Positions 23,831 to 33,664 of a stretch of 64,000 nucleotides of DNA are shown here, piece by piece (the stretch's first letter is position 1; each line of letters starts with the position of its first letter). The DNA is from Tenodera sinensis (lineage: Eukaryota; Arthropoda; Insecta; Mantodea; Mantidae), in contig CM060972.1 in assembly GCA_030765045.1 (NCBI GenBank), positions 2,092,501-2,156,500 of the forward strand, read 5' to 3'. The notes beneath the pieces were generated by a model. The model was not told where the DNA came from, did not search any database, and saw nothing but the letters and a program-made list of their open reading frames with translations. Both the position numbers and the translations under genes were made by a program.

Positions 23831-24194
23831 CTGTAGATATGGCCATGTGCAGTTTTCTACATAAGAGGTTGACAATATGGCAGGGCCTTATAACATACGA
23901 GTACAAAGCTACGTCTGCATCTATAGGTCAAAGAATGTTGACTTGTATGTGAGGATACGTTCTAGAAGACAGATGAACCCAGTTATAACATGCGGTAGTG
24001 ACCCCTTTGTGCTCACGTACTTGCTACCATAAGTAACATATTTAGCGAAACGGGATTGAAATGTATCACATTAGGGTGGAGATAAATGATGGGTTCGTTG
24101 GTGGAATAAGAAATGCTTTATGTCCATTCGTCAGGAAGGTAATGTGTCCATGTAGGTATTGTAGAAGTGACTCGCGGAACATTGCGATAGACTC

Positions 24195-24842
24195 GTAATA
24201 CAGCTATATACCTACTCAATCTTACACACACTATTCTTACAAATGCTTATTTCTATATCTACTACATTTTATTGCTTATTTCCGTGTAGGTACAAGGGCA
24301 ATATGGGAATACAGTAGGCTTTAAGTCATAGTCAAATGTTTTAAGCTTTGAGATTCCGTTCTCTTTGCACACTTAACATTTCACGAAAGTTTTAAGTTTT
24401 CCGTAACTGACACAAATAACAAGGAATATCTCCGGAATGGTTCACTTCACAGAAAAATTGTTTAGACATAAATTGTGTGTTTTAGAGAGACCTTTGCATA
24501 GTAAAATTTGGTCGATCTCTTACGGATTACGAGTTATTCAAAAGTCCTCCAGAGTAAACACGACTACATAGACTGTAGCCAGAAAATTCAAAATATACAT
24601 TTCATTTGTCATACAAATATCTTAAACATATGACACTTTAATCAAAATCGTTAGGCCGTTTTCAAGAAAATAAAAATTTTCCAAAAATTTTCTATATAAA
24701 GGGTTGTTTAGGGTGGGGCTATTTTTTTCAAAATCTTCGTGCCCCATCCTTGAAAGACATTAAACTTAAATACCGACTTTGGTTTTTAACTGACTTTTCG
24801 TGTTTGAGTTATGCTGTCCACAGACTGACACACAGACACATG
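24195..24842 (-). mobile_element. REP-A copy truncated by SINE-A
   Basis: Reverse REP-A: TTATTTCCGTGTAGGTACAAG, TTGAGATTCCGTTCTC, ATATCTCCGGAATGG, GGTTGTTTAGGGTGGGGC and TGACTTTTCGTGTTTGAG. It stops in the simple-repeat part (GACACACAGACACA) exactly where a minus-strand SINE-A begins. Confidence 0.8.
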
Positions 24843-24993
24843 CCAGGATCAGAATGGTATCACCAGTGTGTCGGAGTTGTTTTACATGCGAGTAAATCTA
24901 CTGCCATGGAGCTGTTGTTAAGGAGATCCTCTGAAGTTGCAACCTTGGGATCAGTATGCCAGCGTCTAACCAACAGAGCCACCCAGACCAACT
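24843..24993 (-). mobile_element. SINE-A, minus strand
   Basis: Reverse complement of SINE-A: CCAGGATCAGAATGGTATCA, TTTTACATGCGAGTAAATC, TACTGCCATGGAGCTGT, then the head as CAGCGTCTAACCAACAGAG and CCACCCAGACC. It is 5' complete and 3' shortened compared with the copy at 13820. Confidence 0.85.
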
Positions 24994-24999
24994 GACATG

Positions 25000-25860
25000 A
25001 TACCTTGCACATAACAAACTATACTTGCTTCATCAATTTTTAGCATTTGCTTATCCTATTGCTGTTTTTAGTTTTTAATATATAGAAGTTGTAAATTTCA
25101 CTTTCACTTATAAGTTGATTTAATTTATAGTTGGGAAGGTTTGAAACGCTTTATCCAATTCTTGCTAAATGTTTAAAATTTCACCACCACTGTCACTTGA
25201 ACTTGATTTAATTTATCATTTTTAATGTTACAAGTTTGAACATGTTCACTAAATTTGTTATGGTGGTTAAGTATTTTCCCAGAGTAAGCACTTTCACTTT
25301 CTCTGTTGTTACTTTCCTTGTTGTGTGTTTTAGAGTATAGTGTATAGAATGTCAAAGTTTAATTTATTTAGAAAGTTTGCAAGGTCATTTTCTCATGAGA
25401 TCACTCTTTTTGGTGGAAATTGTCTGCCCGACAATGAGTTAATATTGTTTGATTGCAAAGTTCCAACATTCAGCCGAAGCTCATGTTTCTAATATAGACA
25501 AACATCAATCATGAAGCATAATAATTTGTTTGGGTTATGTACGTACGTATATACAATCACAGTACAGTGAGATCTTGCGTAGATGGGATTTGAACTGGCA
25601 TTTTTGTGCCCGATTCTACCGCTTCTACCTTAGCCTACACACAGTATGTATATTATCATTGAATATTTACTTATTTATTGAATCTCCAAAACTTCAACCT
25701 TAGGGCACGTTAGGGTAACAGCTTACACAGCAATACGTGCAGTAAATTTATAAAATTCAAATATTCAAGATGGTTAGGAATGTGGGTTATAAAAAGGTGT
25801 ATCATTTTCCTTCAAATATCATAGAACCAATTAAAACACAATTCTACACATTGGTTTGAA
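25000..25860. other. No gene recognised
   Basis: AT-rich sequence between SINE-A and a non-LTR retrotransposon remnant. The part nearest 25860 may be the 3' tail of that retrotransposon. Nothing else is supported. Confidence 0.45.
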
Positions 25861-25864
25861 CTCT

Positions 25865-26985
25865 GCCAATAATGCTGGATTTCTGACAATGAAGTCATTA
25901 ATCCTCTTCCTCTCCAATGTTTTTCACTGATGGATGGGCAGGGCACTAGAAGTGGCCGGGCATATTTGAAGGTGGCCTCGACTCATTTCCTCTTGCAGAG
26001 GACAGAGTGGTGAAGAATATATCCCAATTCTGTTTAAATGTTTTGCCAGACAATCATGTCCTGTAATCAACCTGAAGGTTGCAACTGCTGTTTTTCGAGG
26101 ATACTCAGGAATTACTGTTTGAATGTTTGGTAGTTCCCATCTTTTATTCTTTGATTTTTCATAGTAATATTTTGCAATAATTTTTTTGAATTCAGAGTTG
26201 ACTAATCTTTTAGCTGCATAAAATGGTAGATTAACTATAGATTTCTGTACATTGCTGGTACCCTTTTTTGCAAGAAAATCAGCTTTCTCATTACCACTCA
26301 GTCCACAGTGAGCTGGTATCCACTGGAAGACTAGGTGTTTTTGAAATGCTGTTAGATGGGTAAGGATTTTCCAACATTCTGTAATTGTTTGGTTTTTTGG
26401 TGACAACTTGGAAGTAATTGCTATAATTGCTGCCCTGGAATCTGAGAGAATAACTGCTTGCTGAAAATGTGAAATTCTGTACAAAAGATTTTGTAGGGCC
26501 ATTCGAATTGCTTCAATTTCTCCATCAAAGTTAGTAGTTCCATAACTTAAAGATTTGTAATGGGAAAAGAGGCGACATGTGACTCCAGCACCTGCTCCAT
26601 CTTGGTTTGATATAAATGATCCATCAGTATAAATATGGAGCCATTCGTGTTCTGGAAATCTAGTATGGATTGTCTCTAATGCCAATAATTTTAGAACACT
26701 AGTTGGAGTATCACTTTTCTTAACTTCTTCTGTCAGGTGTAAATAATATGTGATGTCTAATGTTTGTGTTGGATTGACTTTAGATATGAAGTTTTCCTTT
26801 GAATTAGGAAGGTGTACATCCTTCTTGATGTCTTGAATTTTGGAAAGAAAGCTCTCCTGAGTCTTAAGTGTATGTGTAAAATTTCTCTTGTGCCATGTAT
26901 TGAATGGGAGTCTGATCAACTTTTCATGTTGAGTAAGAGCTGCTTTTTCTATTTCATATTCAATGGGGCATTGGTATAGTTGCAA
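25865..26985 (-). pseudogene. Non-LTR retrotransposon (LINE-A) ORF2 C-terminus with RNase H
   Basis: The minus-strand frame 26985-25924 (353 codons) encodes an RNase H domain of the kind at the C-terminus of insect jockey/R1-like ORF2 proteins. The first catalytic Asp is in YTDGSF, the Glu in NFDGEIEAIRMAL, the second Asp in ILSDSRAAI, and the last part is WIPAHCGLSGNEKADFLAKK. RNase H is used to remove RNA from the cDNA hybrid. After it comes a CPLQEEMSRGHLQIC segment, equivalent to the usual terminal Cys/His motif. The reverse transcriptase part expected upstream is missing, so this is a 5'-truncated copy. The 3' end has the signature CCAATGTTTTTCACTGATGG plus TCTGACAATGAAGTCATTAA, shared with pieces at 34945, 49710 and 61350. 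Confidence 0.85.
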
Positions 26986-27359
26986 TCATGTATTTCTAAC
27001 ACTACAAACCTTGGATCAACAGTTATGTGTGAAAATGGCTAACTTCTTTTCGAGATGTTGAAAATATGCTAAAAGTTGTTGACGTTGCTTGGTTTTGTGC
27101 CACATTCACAGCTATGCTGTATATTTTCCCTGCAAATAGAAATTCGCTAATGTGCTTCCATAACCTAAAAGAGCTTGTACATAGCGAGTACTGAATATAA
27201 CAAATGAACAGTGTGTTTGATACTAATATGTTATTATTCACAGTAGGTATATCTTAAAACATAAACATGATGAGGCACGTAACATATTCCTCCAACTCGT
27301 CAAACAGTACAAAGGATTAGTGATAGTCAAGGTTACATCTTTCCATACAAGCCCAAGAA

Positions 27360-27850
27360 ATAACTGAATATTGACAGAACTTTAAAACTATTAAACAATT
27401 CAAACAATTAATAAAGGATATCTCGGAAATGGCTTATGCGACAAAAAAGTTACTCATATTTTTAAAAGATCTACTTTTTTGTGCAGCACTGTTTTGTCTG
27501 TTGCTTAACATGTGGTAGTTAAACAAAATTATACAAAATTCCTTCCAAATGAAGAAGACTTAACAGACTATTCCCAGATAATTCAAGTAAATATCTTGAT
27601 ATGTTAATGAAAATCATTAGAGCAGAAAATAAAACATATTGAAGTTACTAAGCTTAAATACCAAGTTTGGCATGTAGCTTAGTTTTTGTTTTTGAGTTAT
27701 GCTTTTCACACATACATACACAGACTTTTTCTAAAAATACTTTTTTGTATTCAGGTCTCAAAACAGGTATTTTTGGTGAAATTTCAATATCTGATTTTGG
27801 GTGGAATGCAAAATCTTCTCTATTTATGTAGAAAAAGTGAAAAAGATAAC
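27360..27850 (-). mobile_element. REP-A copy, inverted, partial
   Basis: Reverse REP-A: GATATCTCGGAAATGGCTTA, AATTCCTTCCAAATGAAG, TTCCCAGATAATTCAAG, TTTTTGTTTTTGAGTTATGC and GATTTTGGGTGGAATGCAA, then TTATGTAGAAAAAGTG. It has internal deletions. Confidence 0.7.
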
Positions 27851-28065
27851 TCATAGAAATATGTTTCTTCGGACACAGTTTATCAATTGTTTTACGGGAT
27901 TAGGTGCTAGATGTTAAATGCTCTGTAAGTTAAGAAAAGAAATAAGGGCCTTCTAATCACCTAACTCAGCAAATATATAAAGATTTAATAAGGAGGAGAT
28001 TTCGGTGTACATTTTGTTGTTTATCTGTTGAACACCATTTTGACAAACTGCTGTATCCAGGACTA

Positions 28066-28599
28066 CGAGGGCTATTTTTTTCCAATCTCTGATGGCACTG
28101 CCAAATAGCCCAAACAGCGCTAGGATGTGGAGGATTACACAATGTGATTGGCTGTCTTCTCACTGCAACTTGGCAATGGGCACTTGTTACTATAGACTGC
28201 TGTGCTAACTGCAAGTTATGCTATGTTATGTTTGTGCAGTGGAAATCCACCACAGAATGAGCTGTGTGAGTAATGCCATGGTAAATGGAAACAGGTGTTC
28301 AGGGATGGAAGTGTTTGAACACCCTCCTTATAGCCCAAACCTAGCACTGAGTTACTTCCATCTGTAACAAAGCTATTTGCGGAGACAGTAAAGCTCCACT
28401 TCAGTGAGCGTTAGGAAACCATGCAGACCACTGAAGAGACAGGTGGCAATTGTTTTTGCAGAGGGTATTATTAAGCTTGTGCATAGCTATGACAAAGGAT
28501 TCAGTCTTCACGAGGTTATGTTGAAAAGTAGCTTAGGTGTAGTGAACTTTTAGTGTTTATTTTTTGTGCTATTGGAGGTTGAAAAAAATATAGCCCATG
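28066..28599 (+). mobile_element. Internally deleted mariner element with TIRs
   Basis: 534-bp element flanked by TA at 28064-28065 and 28600-28601. The left end CGAGGGCTATTTTTTTCC and the right end (reverse complement CATGGGCTATATTTTTTTC) form imperfect terminal inverted repeats. Inside, a piece reading like a mariner N-terminal KWKQVFRDGS segment is joined directly to the C-terminal HPPYSPN segment and FAEGIIKLVHSYDKG. Everything between the DNA-binding and third-catalytic regions is deleted, so the element can only move in trans, if at all. Confidence 0.75.
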
Positions 28600-28601
28600 T
28601 A

Positions 28602-29317
28602 CATTTTGAAACTAAACATTCCACGTGGAAAGTGATAATTACTCATAGATTCTGCATACCTGCATTTATATTATTTGCACTATCTAGTAAGTGAAAAATT
28701 AGTTCAACTGCAATGACTTATTCTATCTTTGTTTAATTTAATATCTAATATTTAGATGAAACACCAATGGATATATAAAACGGAAATAAATCTATAAAAT
28801 GCCATACAGTGCATGTTAACCATTTACCTAACCTTTCTTTTTGGACTTGACATCGTTTAACGCCCTAATGGAGGTTTGTTGATGAAGTTCTCTTCTTGTA
28901 GAACTGAGTATATTTTGTGCACTTACATAGTGCTACTAAAAATCCTTCCCAAAGCGTATAAAGTATTTGTATTCCAATCTAAATTTGAACTATTTTGTTT
29001 GGATGTATCTCAATTCTGTATAGTGGGGAAAGAGAGCTAATGCCTGTTTCATATCCATGCATTTGTGTTCAAAACACAAAACAGTTGATAAACATTTGGT
29101 TTGGTCATTGTAGAAGGGAAGTTATAAGTGAGGTTAAATTGTGGGGACCCAGAAACATCACTATTACTGTTTATTGTGTCACAGATTTGATCTTAAACTC
29201 ACCTACTTTATGTTTAATTTTAGCGCAAGTTTAACAAAATGAAATACTTTTCTGTCCATTGCGATTTCTAAAAATGATCACGCTATCCAGTTCTGATGGA
29301 GAATAAATACATTAAAA

Positions 29318-29318
<1 letters not shown>
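28602..29318. other. No feature recognised
   Basis: AT-rich sequence with no transposon ends or coding character that I could support. Confidence 0.5.
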
Positions 29319-29381
<63 letters not shown>

Positions 29382-29402
29382 CGAGGGAGGGGGGGGGGGG
29401 GA
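29319..29402. repeat. (AG)n microsatellite followed by G-run
   Basis: About 29 uninterrupted AG units (29319-29378), then GCGCGAGGGA and a run of 12 Gs. A purine-only tract of this length may adopt triplex structures. Confidence 0.95.
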
Positions 29403-31520
29403 GAATCGGACATTAGAAGAATTTGTGGCGTTCGCGTACTATCCCATCAGAAAAAAGTAAAGTGACGTCACTATCGATTTGTAATATTGGTGTTGCAAAG
29501 ACTTAGAAAACAAATGACATATGATATACAGAATGCCTTACACTTGGCCAGACTTGCTTGCATCCTCGGTAAAGGTCACTTACCTATCATAACGGGATTT
29601 GTATGCACAGCACTGAACGTTTGCTCCCTTTGCAACGGAGTCGCGTGTTGCGATATTGAACGTACCCACCGGATGTTGCGAAAACTTTAGGTTTACAGCA
29701 ACAATGGTGGAAGAACATGTACAATTCTGTGTCAATTTTTGAAGACTTAAAAGGATTAAAATGATATGTTGGTGTGTAGACAATCCTGGCCATTATGCTC
29801 TTTAACGAGCCTACCCTAAATGCTCGCGAAAACGTATACATACATACGTACATATTGTCAGTAGCCAAACAATAAGTATCTTGTATTAGGTATTTGAAAT
29901 AGCTTGCCCCTTTCTTTCGAAGCAAAGTATAACAACGTAGTTGGGTTTATTTGGCATATTATAGAACTTGAGGTTTCGTGCAACGTCCAAATCTGCCCTG
30001 CTCTTAAAATTCAGGAGTAGGTAGTACAAATATTCTAGTCAGCTTATTGTGAAGAGACAGACAGACGAGCATGCCGTTCTTGTTTTCCATTTTTCAAGGT
30101 TAAAGTAGGTACATACATATATGCTTCGTAATAAAAAGTTAATGAAAATTACGGATTACCTAAGTTTTCAAAAAGCAATTTTGGCCAATTGCCAAGCCAA
30201 ACAAACAGTTCAACCAAAGCATGTGGCGTTTATTGTTTCGCAGTGAAGGCAACATTAGATATACAACATGCTGCAATTTAAACGTGTTTACGCGGTAAAA
30301 AAAATTGCATTTTCATGTTAAGTTGTGTCAGGCAATAGACACTGTACCAAAAAGATAAGCTTCAAGTCTGCCAAATAAAGACCCAAACGAGTATATTTTG
30401 TGTCGGAAGAACACGGTTCAATGCTTTGTGGTTAGGCATAGGTATGTTTGTTTAGCTACCTATCTATATTTGAGTTGTATGTTTTTTCTTATATATCGCA
30501 GTTATCTGATGGCAAGAAAGGGAAACATTCCATTTGACAGTATTAGGAACATTTTCCAATGATATTTATGATAATTAAGATGGAGATGTTTAGAATAATG
30601 AAGCCTAACAACGCAGGGCTGGAGAATAAAGAAAATGTAGCGTTGTCTTTTTGAGCCATATTGAGAAACTGATCAGTATTTAATATGAGCACCTACGTCA
30701 CTCTTACAAAGGATTACCTATAAATTGATTTGTTTAACTTCCAGCGAGATCATGTCAGACGATGGGTGAAAGTGTGAAATGAATCCGTAATATTCATTTG
30801 AGGGACCGACCGAGGAAAACCTAGATAAAATCCCAGTTGACCTGCACCGTCACTGGTGTCTTAGCAGTCTGTGTGCATGTTCCTTAAAACCATACATAGG
30901 TACTTTACTAAATTTGAATTTGGCTGGAATTCGAAGCTCGCAATGCAGAAACAATCGCACCTTGATTTCTATAGATTATGATATTGTATTTTCCCATGGT
31001 GTAATATAGTAGTGGGTTGGTACCACAGCCCAACATCGAACCCCTCCGGTTTCCCAAAAGTGTACCTATTTGACTGTTTTTCACCTCTACTACGGAGAAA
31101 GCGCATTGTGTTCGAGATACAAGCAATGTAAGCGATAAGCAAGCAGCCTTTGTGTACGTTGCACGATTGGAAGAGGCGTTTTCAAACCAGGGTGTGTATA
31201 GAGCGGTAGACTGAACACTGAATGTTTAGTGGCAGTCTTCTCTCGATCTCAACTTTCGGTTTGGGATGTGCTCGCTAGAACCCACACAACAAACATACGT
31301 ATGTTGTTAAAATGGCTGCCTTTTCATTCCCCGAGTCTTACCAGCATGACAAAGCCCTAGGTACTTGAAGTACGTATAGAAAAGCAATGTATTTATTATG
31401 AAATGGAGCTGCAGTCCTTTGGACTTGAAGTTAGATGCTCTAAACTTGTGATGCTAGAATGGAATATTGGAAATTTGGTACTTATTATTATCTATGTAGT
31501 TAGCAAGCGAGTTGGCTCTG
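29403..31520. other. No gene recognised
   Basis: Two kilobases of unique-looking sequence with only short overlapping open frames and no recognisable protein motif. It could include upstream exons or promoter sequence of the gene starting at 33305, but nothing in the sequence identifies them. Confidence 0.45.
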
Positions 31521-31524
31521 CTGT

Positions 31525-31640
31525 AACTTTGAGGCTTACATTCCGTGACACTGCGATCATCCAACCGATACGCCACGGGGACACCCCCGCATGACCAGGA
31601 TCGAACCCGGGACACATTCAGGAGGTACTGGGTTCGATTC
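31525..31640 (-). mobile_element. tRNA-derived SINE head
   Basis: On the minus strand a tRNA-like piece is visible: GTGTCCCCGTGGCGTATCGG as A-box region and CCCGGGTTCGATCCTGG as B box, with GTGTCCC/GGGACAC arms able to pair. The adjacent plus-strand CTGGGTTCGATTCTTC (31628) may start another SINE. Confidence 0.55.
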
Positions 31641-32304
31641 TTCACTTTAGAAACTTCCTTTCATTTGGTTTCCTTCTCATGTTTGTGCTGTGCTTCTAGA
31701 TTTCTGGATTTTATTTATGGACGGTGTTTAACTTCTATGGTTCTCGGTGTCCCATTCTGTACTGGACGTGAAAAACCGCTGAAGTTGCCCAGAGATCTCT
31801 TTATCAGGCTTGAGGTTCTTTTACGTGCCGTGACCACCGGCTTTACTTCCCTTCCTAAAGAAGCCATGCTGAGGTAAAGCTCCATCGCCCTGAACCTACT
31901 ACCTCGGGAACCAGAGGCTGGCATGTTACCACGACCACGGAGTGCGCATGTTTGCTCTAAGGACACTCGAGGGCTGCTTGGTTGATGGGTCGTTCATCGT
32001 ATGTAGGTGTCCCCCTCCGTGGCAAAGCCACTCTTACAGGACAGTATATTGCTAGATAAAAACAAAGTAATGCGATTATCAGGAATATGCATAGAGCAAC
32101 ACAAGAGTGCATTACCTATCTGAACCTCACGTTTCCCTGGTTGCAAATATGGACCTCAGTGACGTGGGACTCAAGAAACTTCTGTCGTATATCACTTGTT
32201 TCTTTCTTTGTTCTATTAACCACTAAGTTTAAGCTACTTCTCTGGCATTTGTCAGTTACGGGAGCAGAGAAAAATCTGAATCAAGGAGGACGGCTCTGTT
32301 GTTA

Positions 32305-32650
32305 ATTTGTCAACCTTTTAGGTGGTGTGGGGGTGGCGTGTAAAGAGGTCCCGAGTTCGAATCTCGGTAATGTAGGGTAGGGTGAGTTACCCAGATAAGG
32401 TTGCCCCCCCCCCCTGAGCTCTAGGGGTGGTCCTGTGTAGTCTATAACATGCTAGTCTCTGATTCCCAAGGTCGTGGGTTCAAACCCAGTGCAGGGCGAT
32501 GGATTTTTTTCGGACGTAAAAGTCCTTAGCGTGGCTTCCTTCGGAAGGGGCCTGAAGCCGGTGGTCTCGTGTTGTAGATTCACGGCACGTAAAAGACCTG
32601 ATAAAGGGGTCTTTGAGCAAAATTAAACAATCTCTCACGTACAAAATAGA
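32305..32650 (+). mobile_element. Two adjacent SINE pieces (SINE-B then SINE-C)
   Basis: 32305-32400 matches SINE-B (CCGAGTTCGAATCTCGG, GTGAGTTACCCAGATAAGG). At 32435 a SINE-C-like unit begins: ACATGCTAGTCTCTGATTCC, GTGGGTTCAAACCC, GGACGTAAAAGTCC, CTTCGGAAGGGGCCTG and CACGGCACGTAAAAGACC. Its head resembles the divergent first unit of the satellite at 17394 (ACATGCTAGTCTTTGGTTCC). Confidence 0.6.
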
Positions 32651-33300
32651 CTGGGACACTGAGAATCACAGCAGTTAAAGAACACCCATAAGTGAAAACT
32701 CAATTAAATGAACTCTAGGGACCCCGGTCTCACTTCGCCGATTGACCGTTTTTTGACCTCAAGTCGGAGCTTACGCTAACATTGCAAGAACTCCTGCATG
32801 TTCCGCAAGTGCTTTCACTTGTTAATAAACAAAATGGTGTACCTACGGTGTGAATGAGAGGCTCACATTCGGCCGGTCGCGGGCGGGTTCCATTCCCGTC
32901 GACCGACTGACCGACCGACAGACCTTGTGTTTCTCGTGGGTTTCCTTGGTCGATAGGCCAACGCCGGGCTAGTTTCTCATCCATCACAAACCCAGAAATT
33001 ATTGACTTTTTCCACAGTACTATCACAATTAAATAAGCTTATGCTGTACAAATATTTATTTTGATTTGAAATATTTGTGATTTGTTTCCAGCTTTAAAAA
33101 TCTGCAACAACACTGGAGATCTAAACAAAATGAGTGGAATATTTAGTTTAGAAAATTAGAAGTTTGAACTAAAGGGAATAAAGAAAAAATCTGTTGTAAT
33201 TCTAAAAGTTTTAACAAATTTGATTTGTTAAAACCTTTATAATTGTATTGCTTCACTGTTATTAGTTTCAGTTTTTTCATAATAAAAGCTTGTGTTACAG
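32651..33300. promoter_or_regulatory. Sequence upstream of the first coding exon; probable 3' splice acceptor at 33299-33300
   Basis: The coding start at 33305 is preceded by a T-rich stretch and TTGTGTTACAG ending at 33300, which looks like a 3' splice site. If so, the 5' untranslated region begins in a separate exon further upstream and the true promoter was not found. A short hairpin (TTTTAACAAAT/ATTTGTTAAAA) lies at about 33208-33232. Confidence 0.45.
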
Positions 33301-33304
33301 TGTA

Positions 33305-33664
33305 ATGGGAGCGGACCTAGAAGACGGAGAGATAGAGGATGGAGAAATACCAGATGAGGAAATCTGTGTTCCCAAGGTGTCCCCAGAGGTGGAGAAACCT
33401 GCTCCAAAGAAAGCCCAGGCACCACGCCAAGTTCCACGGCCACTTGCGAGAGAGACTGAGAACATAGTGACGGAAGATGATTGGGCCGGCGATGTGGAAA
33501 AAGCAATTAAAGCCGCAATGGCAAGTACCAAGCCTGCCACAGATAGAAATAAGGAAGACAACGAAAATCCTAGAGAAAATGAAGAGGGAGAACATAAAGG
33601 CAAGCGCAAGAAGAGGAAAAAAAGGACAAAAGATGGTGATGATGAAGAGCATAAGGAGGCAAAG
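33305..33664 (+). CDS. su(s): su(s)-like exon 1 (residues 1-120)
   Basis: Starts at ATG 33305 (MGADLEDGEIEDGEI), five bases after a probable acceptor. It encodes the acidic DGEI segment conserved at the N-terminus of this family, then EDDWAGDVEKAIKAAM and a Lys/Arg-rich GKRKKRKKRTK patch that could be a nuclear localisation signal. The donor AAG|GTAGGC at 33664/33665 leaves phase 0. The TTG upstream in the same frame (33290) lies before the acceptor and is not preferred. Confidence 0.88.
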
